A stretch of 32,459 nt of DNA from an uncultured SAR116 cluster alpha proteobacterium (lineage in GTDB: Bacteria > Pseudomonadota > Alphaproteobacteria > Puniceispirillales > Marisalimonadaceae): contig CACNQW010000014.1 in assembly GCA_902622745.1 (NCBI GenBank), positions 1 through 32,459 on the forward strand, given 5' to 3'. A model generated the notes under the pieces. The model saw only the letters and a program-made list of their open reading frames with translations. It ran no database searches and was not told the DNA's origin. This document shows positions 1 to 8,811 of the stretch, one piece after another; positions within the stretch are counted from its first letter, which is position 1, and each line of letters begins with the position of its first letter. A program made the position numbers and the translations under genes.

Positions 1-1385
1 TTGAATTCATTTACACCAACAATAATTTCTTTTTTAGAATCTATTCTTGCCTGTTTCTCAGTTGCTGATTTTTCTATTTCTGATTTTGGATAACCACTTT
101 CAATGGCTTTTGTCATTCCACCCATATCATTAATTTTCTCAATAATTTTATTTGCATTTTGAATTAACTCATTTGTTAAATTCTCAACATAATAACTTCC
201 TGCCAAAGGATCTACTACATCAGTTACCCCTGTTTCATTTTGAAGAATTAACTGTGTATTTCGAGCGATTTTAGCTGAAAATTCAGTAGGTAAAGCTATC
301 GCCTCATCAAATGAGTTTGTATGCAAAGATTGGGTTCCTCCTAGAACACCTGCTAAAGCTTCGATTGTAGTTCTGACAATATTATTATAGGGATCTTGTT
401 CTTGAAGGCTTGCTCCGGATGTTTGACAGTGCGTTCTTAAAATTTGCGATTTAGGGTTTTGATTATTAAATAATTTTTTTACCCAATAAGACCATAAATA
501 TCTAGCAGCTCTTAATTTTGAAGCTTCCATAAAAAAATTCATACCAATAGCAAAAAAGAAAGATAACCTAGGAGCAAATTTATCTACATTCAAACCTCTA
601 TCCACTGCAGCTCTGATATATTCCAAACCATCAGATATTGTAAAAGCCAATTCTTGTACTAGATTAGCTCCAGCCTCTTGCATGTGATAACCAGAGATAG
701 AAATTGAATTAAATTTTGGCATTTTTTCAGATGTGTAAGAAATAATATCTGATACTATTCTCATTGAAGGTTCAGGAGGATAGATGTAAGTATTCCTAAC
801 CATGAATTCTTTTAAAATGTCATTTTGAATCGTTCCACTTAATTGTTCAACAGGAACTCCTTGTTCTTCACCAGCAACTATAAAACTAGCAAGCACAGGC
901 AAAACTGCTCCATTCATAGTCATTGACACAGACATTTTATCAAGAGCTATTCCATCAAAAAGAATTTTCATATCCTCTACAGTATCAATAGCCACACCAG
1001 CCTTGCCAACATCAGCACTAACTCTCTCATTATCTGAATCGTAGCCTCTATGGGTTGCTAAATCAAAAGCAATAGATAATCCCTTTTGTCCAGCTGCAAT
1101 ATTTTTTTTATAAAATTCATTTGATTCTTTTGCCGTAGAGAAACCTGAATATTGTCTTACAGTCCACGGTCTTGATGTATACATAGTTGCCTTGGGACCT
1201 CTAATAAATGGCTCCATACCTGGTAGGGAATTTATATGGTTTAATTTTTCTAAATCATCTTTAGTATACAATGGTTTAACTTTAATACCCTCTGGGGTTT
1301 CCTTAATTAATCGATCAGTTTTAATCCCCTTTAGTTCCTTAAAAGCAATTTTTTCCCAGTCATTAATATTAGATTTTTTACTCAT
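1..1385 (-). CDS. scpA: methylmalonyl-CoA mutase, catalytic large subunit (C-terminal part cut off by window edge)
   Basis: Adenosylcobalamin-dependent isomerase that converts (R)-methylmalonyl-CoA to succinyl-CoA in the cytoplasm, the last step of propionyl-CoA catabolism. I translated this frame by hand: it begins with ATG (cat at 1383-1385) as [14 protein letters not shown] and stays open to base 3, about 461 codons. The family hallmarks are present: a [17 protein letters not shown] stretch near residue 75, [21 protein letters not shown] soon after, then [36 protein letters not shown] and the [19 protein letters not shown] region. The visible part is the substrate-binding TIM barrel; the C-terminal B12-binding domain, if fused, lies outside. 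It starts 16 bases after the pccA stop, so it is probably the third gene of a pccB-pccA-mutase operon. Its ribosome site is weak (AAG only). No cobalamin riboswitch is visible nearby. Family call very secure; fused versus split subunit organisation cannot be judged here. Confidence 0.95.
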   Translation of the reverse strand, partial: MSKKSNINDWEKIAFKELKGIKTDRLIKETPEGIKVKPLYTKDDLEKLNHINSLPGMEPFIRGPKATMYTSRPWTVRQYSGFSTAKESNEFYKKNIAAGQKGLSIAFDLATHRGYDSDNERVSADVGKAGVAIDTVEDMKILFDGIALDKMSVSMTMNGAVLPVLASFIVAGEEQGVPVEQLSGTIQNDILKEFMVRNTYIYPPEPSMRIVSDIISYTSEKMPKFNSISISGYHMQEAGANLVQELAFTISDGLEYIRAAVDRGLNVDKFAPRLSFFFAIGMNFFMEASKLRAARYLWSYWVKKLFNNQNPKSQILRTHCQTSGASLQEQDPYNNIVRTTIEALAGVLGGTQSLHTNSFDEAIALPTEFSAKIARNTQLILQNETGVTDVVDPLAGSYYVENLTNELIQNANKIIEKINDMGGMTKAIESGYPKSEIEKSATEKQARIDSKKEIIVGVNEF

Positions 1386-1401
1386 AACTTAATAATAATA
1401 C

Positions 1402-3435
1402 CTAAAACTCGATAATTATGTCATCAACTTTTAAAAGATCGTTGACTTTAAAATTTATTTTCTTTACCTGTCCTTTCAAAGAAGACTGAAGTGTATTTTC
1501 CATTTTCATAGCTTCAACTATGCACAAGTTTTGTCCGACCTCAACTTGATCTCCTGCTTTTACAAATAATTCAATAAGCTTTCCAGGCATTGGGCATATT
1601 AAACTATTTTTATTTTCTTCATTATCAACTTTTCTCATAAATTTAGATAATTCTAAATTAACTGAATTTCTTGTGATACCTTTTGCTGATGATCCTCTAA
1701 AATCAATCTGATAATAAGGAAAGCAATAATTCAATTTTAAAAAAGTACTTAATAATATTTGATCATCTTCATAAATTTTAATGTTTATTAAATTTGTCTG
1801 AAAATCTATCTGATGATGTACTGTTAATTTATTATACATTTTATCAAGTAAGTATAAATTTCCGTCAAATTTGCTTATTTCAAACATTTTGTTATCTAAC
1901 TTAACAATGTATTCATCAGATATATATTTTTTGTTATCAAAAAAATCAAACAACTCCACAAATGTTCTTTTATCAAATTTTTTAAGATTTAGATCTCTGA
2001 TATCACTTTCTGCGCTTAAAGTAAGAATAATTATTTCAAATAAACTTTTATATTGCTTTATTGGAAGACCTTTAAATCCATTTTTAAATTCTTTTTCAAT
2101 AAAAGCAGTTGATATTTCGCCATCGACAAATTTAGGATTTAAATAAATTGATGACAGAAAAGATAGATTATTTTTCAATCCACTAATACAAAATTCATCA
2201 AGTGCTTTTTCCATACATTTAATTGCACTTTTTCTATCTTTTCCCCAAGTTGATAATTTTGCAATCATAGGATCATAGAAAATAGATATTTCATCACCTT
2301 CTTTAACGCCAGTATCATTTCTTATTTCATAGTCCATAGACTTGACCTCAGATGGAGGACTATATTTTTTCAACCTACCTATTGAAGGTAGAAAACCTTT
2401 ATAAGGATCTTCTGCATATATACGACTTTCAAAAGCCCAACCATTCAATTTTATGTCTTTTTGAGAGAATGATAATTTTTTATTATTTGCAACGTTGATC
2501 ATTTCATTTACTAAATCAAGTCCCGTTATCATTTCTGTGACAGGGTGTTCAACTTGAAGTCTTGTATTCATCTCTAAAAAATAAAAATTTTTATCTTTAT
2601 CAACTATAAATTCAACTGTCCCCGTACTTGAATATTCTACTTCTTTAGCAAGCATAATGGCTTGCGTTGACATATCTCTTCTCAGCGTTTCATCTAAAAA
2701 AGAAGATGGAGCCTCCTCAATCACTTTTTGATTTCTTCTTTGAATTGAGCATTCTCTCTCTCCAAGTGAAACGACATTTCCATAATTATCTGCGATAATT
2801 TGTATTTCTATATGCCTAGGTTCAACCAAATATTTTTCTACAAATAATCTTTCATCTCCAAAACTATTTTTAGCTTCACTTGAGGCTCTTAAAAAAGCGT
2901 CTTCAACTTCTTCCTCACTATTAACAATTCTCATTCCTTTTCCACCACCACCAGCACTAGCTTTTATAATCACTGGAAAGCCAATTTTTTTAGAAATTTC
3001 TTTAGCATGATTTACGTTATTTATATCACCAATAAAACCTGGAACAACATTTACACTTGCCTTTTCAGCAATCATTTTTGATTTGATTTTGTCACCCATT
3101 GAAATTATTGCGTTCTCAGATGGCCCAATAAATATAATTTTATTCTTAGTTAGCTCTCTTACAAAATTAGGGTTTTCAGACAAAAAACCATACCCTGGAT
3201 GAACGGCATCAACATCTGTCTTTTTACAAATTTCAATTATCTTTGATATATTTAAATAACTCTTTGAAGCCTCTGATGGACCTAAATAATAACTCTCATC
3301 TGACATAAGTACATGTTCCGCATTAATGTCCGAATCTGAATAAATTGAAACAGCTTTAATTTTAAGTTTCTTTGCCGTTTTTATTATTCTACAAGCTATT
3401 TCACCCCTATTAGCAATTAAAATTTTTTTTATCAT
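1402..3435 (-). CDS. pccA: propionyl-CoA carboxylase alpha subunit (biotin carboxylase + biotin carrier)
   Basis: Carries the biotin carboxylase half-reaction and the biotin carrier of propionyl-CoA carboxylase (propionyl-CoA + bicarbonate + ATP to methylmalonyl-CoA). The protein has 677 residues, a normal length. It opens with MIKKILIANRGEIACRI, typical of the biotin carboxylase N domain. The ATP-grasp glycine loop KASAGGGGKGMRIV lies near residue 165, and the active-site region includes EMNTRLQVEHPVTE near 290. A variable linker follows from about residue 450 to 600. The C-terminal biotinyl domain carries EAMKMEN with the biotin-accepting lysine at 644. The ribosome site AAGGA overlaps the pccB stop codon (TAAGGA), five bases before ATG, which suggests translational coupling with pccB. 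3-Methylcrotonyl-CoA carboxylase alpha is the main alternative, but the pccB and mutase neighbours favour propionyl-CoA. Confidence 0.95.
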   Translation of the reverse strand: MIKKILIANRGEIACRIIKTAKKLKIKAVSIYSDSDINAEHVLMSDESYYLGPSEASKSYLNISKIIEICKKTDVDAVHPGYGFLSENPNFVRELTKNKIIFIGPSENAIISMGDKIKSKMIAEKASVNVVPGFIGDINNVNHAKEISKKIGFPVIIKASAGGGGKGMRIVNSEEEVEDAFLRASSEAKNSFGDERLFVEKYLVEPRHIEIQIIADNYGNVVSLGERECSIQRRNQKVIEEAPSSFLDETLRRDMSTQAIMLAKEVEYSSTGTVEFIVDKDKNFYFLEMNTRLQVEHPVTEMITGLDLVNEMINVANNKKLSFSQKDIKLNGWAFESRIYAEDPYKGFLPSIGRLKKYSPPSEVKSMDYEIRNDTGVKEGDEISIFYDPMIAKLSTWGKDRKSAIKCMEKALDEFCISGLKNNLSFLSSIYLNPKFVDGEISTAFIEKEFKNGFKGLPIKQYKSLFEIIILTLSAESDIRDLNLKKFDKRTFVELFDFFDNKKYISDEYIVKLDNKMFEISKFDGNLYLLDKMYNKLTVHHQIDFQTNLINIKIYEDDQILLSTFLKLNYCFPYYQIDFRGSSAKGITRNSVNLELSKFMRKVDNEENKNSLICPMPGKLIELFVKAGDQVEVGQNLCIVEAMKMENTLQSSLKGQVKKINFKVNDLLKVDDIIIEF

Positions 3436-3443
3436 TTATGTCC

Positions 3444-4988
3444 TTATAAAGGTATATTTCCAAATTTCTTATTTGGATTTTTTAATTTTTTATCTTTTAA
3501 TTTTGAAAAAGCTTGAATAATTCTATACCTAGTATTTTTAGGTATTATTATGTCATCAAGAAACCCTCTTTCAGCTGCTATAAAAGGATTTGCAAACTTA
3601 TCTTCATATTCTTGTGTTTTTTCATAAATAAACTTCTTGTCATCAATTTTTTTTCTATGCAAGATTTCAACCGCACCTTTTGCGCCCATGACTGCAATTT
3701 CTGCAGTAGGCCAAGCATAATTTGCATCACCTCTTAAATGTTTTGAACTCATGACATCATAAGCTCCACCATAAGCTTTTCTAGTGATTAGGGTTACTTT
3801 TGGAGTAGTTGCCTCTGCATAAGAAAATAATAATTTTGCTCCATTTTTAATAATTCCACCATATTCTTGTGCTGTACCTGGCATAAAACCAGGAACATCT
3901 ACTAGAGTGAGTATAGGAATATTAAATGCATCACAAAATCTAACAAACCTTGCTGCCTTTCTACTGGAGTCAATATCTAAACAACCAGCTAATACAAGTG
4001 GTTGGTTAGCCACAACGCCTATAGTCTCGCCATTCAATCTGATAAATCCAATTAAAATATTTTTTGCATAATCTTTTTGTAATTCAAAATATATACCTTC
4101 GTCAGCGATGCTGATTATTAGTTCTTTCATATCATAAGGAAGATTTGGATTATCTGGAATAAGAGTGTCTAGCGAAGCTGTCTGTCTTCTAATGCTATCT
4201 GTTGTATATCTAGTAGATGCTTTGGAAATATTTGAAGAAGGTAAGTAGGACAAAAATCTTCTCATTTCTAAAAGTGCTTCAATATCGTTTTCAAAACAAC
4301 CATCTGCAACAGATGATTTTGTTGTATGTGTTAACGCTCCACCTAATTCTTCAGCTGTTACTTCTTCAGAGGTAACAGTTTTGACAACATCTGGACCAGT
4401 CACAAACATATAACTCGTATTTTTGACCATAAAAATAAAATCCGTCATTGCTGGAGAATAGACAGCTCCGCCAGCGCAAGGTCCCATAATTAGTGAAATC
4501 TGTGGCACAACCCCCGATGCTAATGCGTTTTGCAAAAAGACATCTGCATATCCACCAAGTGATTCAACACCCTCTTGAATTCTTGCTCCACCACTATCGT
4601 TCAAACCAATCAAAGGCGCTCTATTTTGTATTGCTAACTTCATAACTTTTACGATTTTTGAAGCATGAGCTGATGATAACGACCCACCAAATACGGTAAA
4701 GTCTTGGGCATAAATATAAACTAAGCTATTATTAACTTTTCCAGATCCTGTGATTACACCATCACCTGAATAAGTATTATTTTCCATACCAAAATCTTTT
4801 ATAGTATGAACAACAAACATATCCGTTTCTTCAAAAGTATCTTTATCTAAGAAAATTTCAATTCGTTCTCGCGCTGTTAGTTTTCCAGTTTCATGTTGTT
4901 TATTTACTCGATCAACACCACCACCAGCTCTAGCCTCAATTCTTCTATTTTGTAATTCTTCAATTATTTGTTTGCTTGTTTTTCTAAT
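3444..4988 (-). CDS. pccB: propionyl-CoA carboxylase beta subunit, apparently started by an ATT codon
   Basis: Carboxyltransferase subunit that moves the carboxyl group from biotin to propionyl-CoA; it works with PccA. The first ATG in frame (4818-4820) begins at [12 protein letters not shown], which is internal to the family fold. The frame stays open upstream to a stop at 5007-5009, and the added 56 residues contain the conserved N-terminal block: [15 protein letters not shown], then [21 protein letters not shown]. That gives 514 residues, the usual length, against 458 from the ATG. No ATG, GTG or TTG lies in this extension. The best start is ATT at 4986-4988, six bases after AGGA (4995-4998). 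The crotonase-like folds show [20 protein letters not shown] and [13 protein letters not shown] (acyl-CoA domain) and the second-half [20 protein letters not shown] and [15 protein letters not shown]. Product secure; the non-standard start is inference. Confidence 0.93.
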   Translation of the reverse strand: MRKTSKQIIEELQNRRIEARAGGGVDRVNKQHETGKLTARERIEIFLDKDTFEETDMFVVHTIKDFGMENNTYSGDGVITGSGKVNNSLVYIYAQDFTVFGGSLSSAHASKIVKVMKLAIQNRAPLIGLNDSGGARIQEGVESLGGYADVFLQNALASGVVPQISLIMGPCAGGAVYSPAMTDFIFMVKNTSYMFVTGPDVVKTVTSEEVTAEELGGALTHTTKSSVADGCFENDIEALLEMRRFLSYLPSSNISKASTRYTTDSIRRQTASLDTLIPDNPNLPYDMKELIISIADEGIYFELQKDYAKNILIGFIRLNGETIGVVANQPLVLAGCLDIDSSRKAARFVRFCDAFNIPILTLVDVPGFMPGTAQEYGGIIKNGAKLLFSYAEATTPKVTLITRKAYGGAYDVMSSKHLRGDANYAWPTAEIAVMGAKGAVEILHRKKIDDKKFIYEKTQEYEDKFANPFIAAERGFLDDIIIPKNTRYRIIQAFSKLKDKKLKNPNKKFGNIPL

Positions 4989-4994
4989 TTTTTT

Positions 4995-5000
4995 TCCTTT
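4995..5000 (-). promoter_or_regulatory. pccB: ribosome binding site that supports the ATT start of pccB
   Basis: On the minus strand AAAGGA (5000 down to 4995) is followed by six A residues and then ATT (4988-4986). This is the only Shine-Dalgarno-like sequence between the upstream in-frame stop and the conserved N-terminal block, and the spacing is good for initiation at that ATT. I see no ATG in any minus-strand frame within the 85 bases between this gene and the divergent epimerase gene. Confidence 0.6.
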
Positions 5001-5073
5001 AATAAATTAAAATTTTGATAAATATAAAACTATATTTAAAATAAAGTATTACAATTAGTAATGGAAGAATTAA

Positions 5074-5487
5074 ATGGAAAACGAAAATAAAAAAATTAAC
5101 CACATTGCAATTGCTGTCCCTGATATAAAAGAGGCCGCATTAAAATGGCAACAAGCATTAAATATGAAAAAGAGCGAGATAATGATTTTAGAAGAACACG
5201 GTGTAAAAGTAGTTTTTTTAGAGTTCTCTAATTTAAAAATAGAATTGCTAGAACCCCTTAATAATGAGAGCCCAATTTCAAAGTTTTTACAAAAAAATCC
5301 TAAAGGCGGGATGCATCATATTTGTTTCGAAGTAGAAAAGATTACAGAAACTATAAATTCATTAAAAAATAAGAATATAAATATTTTAGGTGACGGAAAT
5401 CCTAAAATTGGAGCTCATGACAAACCCGTTGTTTTCCTTCATCCTAATGATTTATCTGGAACATTAGTTGAATTAGAAGAGACATAA
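5074..5487 (+). CDS. mce: methylmalonyl-CoA epimerase
   Basis: Interconverts (S)- and (R)-methylmalonyl-CoA, linking the carboxylase product to the mutase substrate. The protein has 137 residues, typical of this vicinal-oxygen-chelate (glyoxalase-fold) family. The metal ligands are recognisable: NHIAIAVPD near the N terminus supplies the first His, GGMHHICFEVE near residue 93 supplies the second, and the C-terminal GTLVELEE supplies the Glu. It is transcribed divergently from pccB across an 85-base A+T-rich gap that must hold promoters for both sides; I could not pick out convincing -35/-10 boxes there. Its last 49 bases overlap the end of the convergent SprT-like gene. Lactoylglutathione lyase is a related fold, but the neighbours decide for epimerase. 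Confidence 0.93.
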   Translation: MENENKKINHIAIAVPDIKEAALKWQQALNMKKSEIMILEEHGVKVVFLEFSNLKIELLEPLNNESPISKFLQKNPKGGMHHICFEVEKITETINSLKNKNINILGDGNPKIGAHDKPVVFLHPNDLSGTLVELEET

Positions 5488-5993
5488 TTCTTTTTGTATA
5501 AAACTTCAGACCTACAAATTTTACAAATAAGGTTCTGTTTTCTTCTATAACATTTTTGTTCCCAACAAAAATTTGAGCAGTATTTTATCCACCCTGGATT
5601 TGAAAAATTTAATGAATGGTAAACTTTACCGGTACATCCTATTGATAGAGCTTTTTTCTTCCAGATATTATTATGACCTTGATTAGGCCCAACAAGAGCA
5701 TGCGATATTTCATGTAATAACGTATCATTCAAGTCAAAAGAAGACGAATTTCTTAAAAAATATATTGAAAAAGAAAGTTCCTTTTTAGAATAAATACACG
5801 CACCTGCTCTTCTTTTTGCGTAATCAAAAGTTACTTTCCAATCATTTAAATTAAATTGTTGAAGTTTTGAGTTTGCCTCATCATAAAAATTTTTAAACTC
5901 AGATTTATATTCCTCAAATTTATTCTTTGAAATATTTTTTTTTTTATTTTTTATTAATTTAAATCTACTATTTTTAATTATGTTAATAATCAT
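5439..5993 (-). CDS. SprT-like zinc metalloprotease-domain protein
   Basis: A 184-residue protein with the SprT-like domain, related to the protease domain of eukaryotic Spartan; the role of bacterial members is poorly known. The zinc site is visible as HEISH (His94, Glu95, His98), with a third likely ligand at His107 in the GPNQGHNNIW segment. The C terminus holds a possible zinc ribbon with Cys139, Cys143, Cys148, Cys157 and Cys160. The N-terminal 30 residues are lysine- and asparagine-rich. The start is ATG with no clear ribosome site, and the 22 bases before it separate it from the divergent ABC ATPase gene. The last 16 codons overlap the end of the epimerase gene on the other strand. Domain call good; substrate unknown. 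Confidence 0.8.
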   Translation of the reverse strand: MIINIIKNSRFKLIKNKKKNISKNKFEEYKSEFKNFYDEANSKLQQFNLNDWKVTFDYAKRRAGACIYSKKELSFSIYFLRNSSSFDLNDTLLHEISHALVGPNQGHNNIWKKKALSIGCTGKVYHSLNFSNPGWIKYCSNFCWEQKCYRRKQNLICKICRSEVLYKKNYVSSNSTNVPDKSLG

Positions 5994-6015
5994 ATTGAAA
6001 ACTTTTTAATCTTAA

Positions 6016-6657
6016 ATGTTAGAAGTAAAAGATATTACATTTAGTTTTGATAAAAAAGAAAAAAAACCTCTCATTAAAAATCTAAGCTTTAAAGTTAAAA
6101 AAGGGGAAATACTTTTTATCTCAGGTAAAAGCGGTCTTGGCAAATCAACGTTGCTAGATTTAATTTCAGGATTTCATGATAATAATTTAATTTGGACAGG
6201 TAAAATATATTTAAATAAACTTGATATAACAAATACTTCAATTCAAAATAAAAGAATTGGATATATGATACAAGATTATTTTTTGTTTCCTCATTTTAAT
6301 GTTAAAAATAATTTAATTTTTTCTTTACCAAAACAAACTAAAAACAAAAAAGAGCAAGTAATGAATTATTTAGAACAAATTAATATGGTTGAATTTTCAA
6401 ATCATTATCCATCTGAGCTTTCAGGAGGTCAAAAAGCAAGAATAGCTTGTTTAAGAGCTATAATTTCAAATCCTAATGCTTTGCTATTAGACGAACCTTT
6501 TTCATCATTAGATAAAAAAACCATGAAGTCATTTCAGAAATTTTTATTTGATTTTGTTAAAAAACTCAACATTCCTTGTATAATTGTGTCACATAGGCTA
6601 GTAAAAAATTTAAATAATTCCTCGGAACTTAACATTACAAAATTCGTACAAAAGTAA
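6016..6657 (+). CDS. ABC transporter ATP-binding protein (orphan, YnjD-like)
   Basis: A 213-residue ATPase subunit with every catalytic motif: Walker A GKSGLGKS (37-44), Q-loop Gln86 in YMIQDYFLFPHF, signature LSGGQ (135-139), Walker B ALLLDE (Asp159, Glu160), D-loop SSLD and switch His193 in VSHR. It resembles small importer-type ATPases such as YnjD or ThiQ. No permease or binding protein lies beside it; upstream is a divergent SprT-like gene and downstream is folE. The partner must be encoded elsewhere, so the substrate cannot be named. It begins at ATG directly, without an obvious ribosome site. Confidence 0.88.
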   Translation: MLEVKDITFSFDKKEKKPLIKNLSFKVKKGEILFISGKSGLGKSTLLDLISGFHDNNLIWTGKIYLNKLDITNTSIQNKRIGYMIQDYFLFPHFNVKNNLIFSLPKQTKNKKEQVMNYLEQINMVEFSNHYPSELSGGQKARIACLRAIISNPNALLLDEPFSSLDKKTMKSFQKFLFDFVKKLNIPCIIVSHRLVKNLNNSSELNITKFVQK

Positions 6658-6680
6658 ATTTCTAATAAATCAGTTGTTTT

Positions 6681-6703
6681 GGAATGTAAGTATGTTACGT
6701 TTC
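6681..6703 (+). other. small imperfect hairpin in the leader of folE
   Basis: In the 76-base gap before folE, GGAATGTAA and TTACGTTTC can pair as nine base pairs (two G-U) around the loop GTATG. An 11-base direct repeat, TTTCTAATAAA, flanks the region at 6659-6669 and 6700-6710. No run of T follows, so it is not a standard terminator. It may be chance in A+T-rich DNA. Confidence 0.25.
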
Positions 6704-6733
6704 TAATAAAGTATACCAAAAGGATTAAAAGTT

Positions 6734-7351
6734 ATGTCTTCATATTCATCAATTACTAAAGCTTTTAAGAGTGATGATGTAAAAAAAAAAGTGACAGTTG
6801 AGGAAGCTGAAAAAGCAGTTGAAACACTTATAGCATGGATCGGTGACGATCCTAAAAGAGAAGGTCTTTTAGAAACACCTAAAAGAGTTATTAAATCATT
6901 CAATGAGCATTTCGCAGGTTATAAAGAAAATCCATCAGAAATTCTATCTAAGACTTTTAAAGAAATTCAGGGTTATGACGATATTGTTGTTTTAAAAAAA
7001 ATAGATTTTGAAAGTCATTGCGAACATCATATGCTACCAATTATTGGCAACGCAAGTATCGGGTACTTACCTAATAAAAGTATTGTAGGAATATCAAAAT
7101 TAGCAAGAATAGTTAATACATTTGCAAAACGTCTTCAAACACAAGAAATAATGACATCTCAAATTATCAATGCAATACATGATAATCTTAATCCAATTGG
7201 AGTTGGAGTAGTAATAGAAGCCGACCACCATTGTATGAAAACAAGAGGTGTTCATAAAAAAAATTCTTTGATGCTAACTTCACAGTTCAAGGGATCTTTT
7301 TTAACAGATGAAAAGTTAAGAAACAGATTTTTGGACTTTATAAAAAATTAA
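6734..7351 (+). CDS. folE: GTP cyclohydrolase I (type IA)
   Basis: Converts GTP to 7,8-dihydroneopterin triphosphate, the first step of folate (and other pterin) synthesis, as a cytoplasmic homodecamer. The protein has 205 residues, normal for the family. The zinc ligands are Cys96 and His99 in SHCEHHMLP and Cys167 in DHHCMKTRGV. The block YLPNKSIVGISKLARIV and the following RLQTQE are the family's GTP-binding and assembly signature. The N terminus contains DDPKREGLLETPKRV, also characteristic. AAGGA precedes the ATG by about nine bases. The trkH gene starts 15 bases after its stop, so the two may share a transcript although they are unrelated in function. Confidence 0.97.
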   Translation: MSSYSSITKAFKSDDVKKKVTVEEAEKAVETLIAWIGDDPKREGLLETPKRVIKSFNEHFAGYKENPSEILSKTFKEIQGYDDIVVLKKIDFESHCEHHMLPIIGNASIGYLPNKSIVGISKLARIVNTFAKRLQTQEIMTSQIINAIHDNLNPIGVGVVIEADHHCMKTRGVHKKNSLMLTSQFKGSFLTDEKLRNRFLDFIKN

Positions 7352-7365
7352 ATCTATAATTAACT

Positions 7366-8811
7366 ATGAAATTTCAACCTGTCATTAATTTAATAGGCTT
7401 GTTACTTTGTACTCTATCAGCATTTATGCTAATACCTGGATTTATTGATTATATTCTAGGCGATGAAGACTGGGCAGCATTTTTAGTATCATCATTCATA
7501 ACTTTATTTGTTGGTGCAGGACTATATTTGTCTTCAAGAGACAACAACCCAGAACACCTTGAATTAAGACAAGCTTTTCTTCTGACCAACAGTGCTTGGA
7601 TTTCTATTTCACTTTTTGGATCATTACCTTTTTTATTTTCAAATCTAAATTTAAATTTTATTGATGCATTTTTTGAATCAACGTCCGGAATAACGACAAC
7701 TGGATCAACTATAATAAAAAATCTTGAAGAAGTTTCTTATGGTATACTTCTATGGAGAGCTCTTCTTCAATGGCTAGGCGGAATTGGTATAATTGTAATG
7801 GCTGTTGCAATTTTACCAATGTTATCGATCGGAGGAATGCAACTCTTTAAAACTGAATCTTACGAAACACCAGATAAAATTATTCCTAGAGCTGCTATTT
7901 TTGCTAGTGGTATAAGTATTGTTTATATCGTTTTAACATCGACATGGGCTTTCATGCTATGGCTTGCTGGAATGCCAATATTTGACTCAATAACACATGC
8001 AATGACTACTCTTGCTACTGGTGGATATTCAACAAAATCAGAATCCCTAGGTGCATTTAACTCAGTGAATATAGAAATGATTATTGTACTTGGAATGATA
8101 GTTGGGTCCTTACCTTTTATACATTATTTATCAATTTTAAAAAACGGCTGGAAAAATTTAATTAATGATCAACAAGTAAAATGGTTTTTATTAATTTTAT
8201 TTTTTCTAATTTCAATCGTTACATTTAACTTATATGTAAACGGGCAGAATTTTTTCTCATCATTAAGAGTTTCAATTTTTAACGTAGTTTCAATTGTAAC
8301 TGGTACAGGTTTTGGTACTGATGATTTTAGCCAATGGGGAGGTTTTGCAACAACCTTACTTTTAATATTAATGTTTATGGGTGGATGTGCAGGCTCAACA
8401 ACTTGTGGTTTAAGAATGGCTAGAATTCAAGTTTTAATAGCTAATGCAAAAACACAAATATTAAAGCTTTTAACACCTCATGCAGTAATTATACCTTATT
8501 ATAATAGAAAACCCATTCCAGAGTCTGTTACTGAATCTGTAATGGGGTTTTTCTTTTTATATATACTCGTTTTTATAATTATCTCATGCCTGCTTGGAAG
8601 TTTAGGATTAGATTTCATGACTTCTTTATCTGGAGCAGCATCTGCCATAGGAAACGTTGGCCCCGGATTAGGTGAAATGATCGGACCAAACGGCACTTAT
8701 GCTGAGATACCTAATTTAGGAAAATTAATTCTTTGTTTAGGAATGATATTAGGAAGATTAGAAATATTCGCAATATTAGTAATGTTTACAGCATCATTTT
8801 GGAAAAAATAA
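7366..8811 (+). CDS. trkH: Trk-type potassium uptake membrane protein TrkH
   Basis: Channel-like subunit of the Trk potassium uptake system in the inner membrane. The 481-residue hydrophobic protein shows the four pore-loop repeats: FFESTSGITTTGSTII near residue 105, HAMTTLATGGYST near 212, NVVSIVTGTGFGTDDF near 305 and GAASAIGNVGPGLGE near 422. The glycines in each loop are the selectivity-filter positions. WRALLQWLGGIGIIVMAVAILP near residue 130 is a strong TrkH/KtrB signature. The regulatory partner TrkA is not in this window. It ends one base before the convergent hslO gene stops, so there is no intergenic space. Confidence 0.95.
   Translation: MKFQPVINLIGLLLCTLSAFMLIPGFIDYILGDEDWAAFLVSSFITLFVGAGLYLSSRDNNPEHLELRQAFLLTNSAWISISLFGSLPFLFSNLNLNFIDAFFESTSGITTTGSTIIKNLEEVSYGILLWRALLQWLGGIGIIVMAVAILPMLSIGGMQLFKTESYETPDKIIPRAAIFASGISIVYIVLTSTWAFMLWLAGMPIFDSITHAMTTLATGGYSTKSESLGAFNSVNIEMIIVLGMIVGSLPFIHYLSILKNGWKNLINDQQVKWFLLILFFLISIVTFNLYVNGQNFFSSLRVSIFNVVSIVTGTGFGTDDFSQWGGFATTLLLILMFMGGCAGSTTCGLRMARIQVLIANAKTQILKLLTPHAVIIPYYNRKPIPESVTESVMGFFFLYILVFIIISCLLGSLGLDFMTSLSGAASAIGNVGPGLGEMIGPNGTYAEIPNLGKLILCLGMILGRLEIFAILVMFTASFWKK

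Noticed and set aside
3444-4820. A 458-residue PccB starting at the first ATG
   Set aside because: It removes the conserved N-terminal block (LTARERIE and the preceding helix), which is clearly encoded in frame upstream, so this start gives a truncated protein.
5061-5090. A nine-codon frame (MEELNGKRK) overlapping the epimerase start as a possible leader peptide
   Set aside because: Too short, composition explained by A+T-rich DNA, and no conservation can be judged from one sequence.
5994-6733. Search for riboswitches, tRNA genes and intrinsic terminators in this and the other gaps
   Set aside because: The gaps are almost all under 110 bases; I found no tRNA cloverleaf, no cobalamin or other riboswitch core, and no GC stem followed by a T run.
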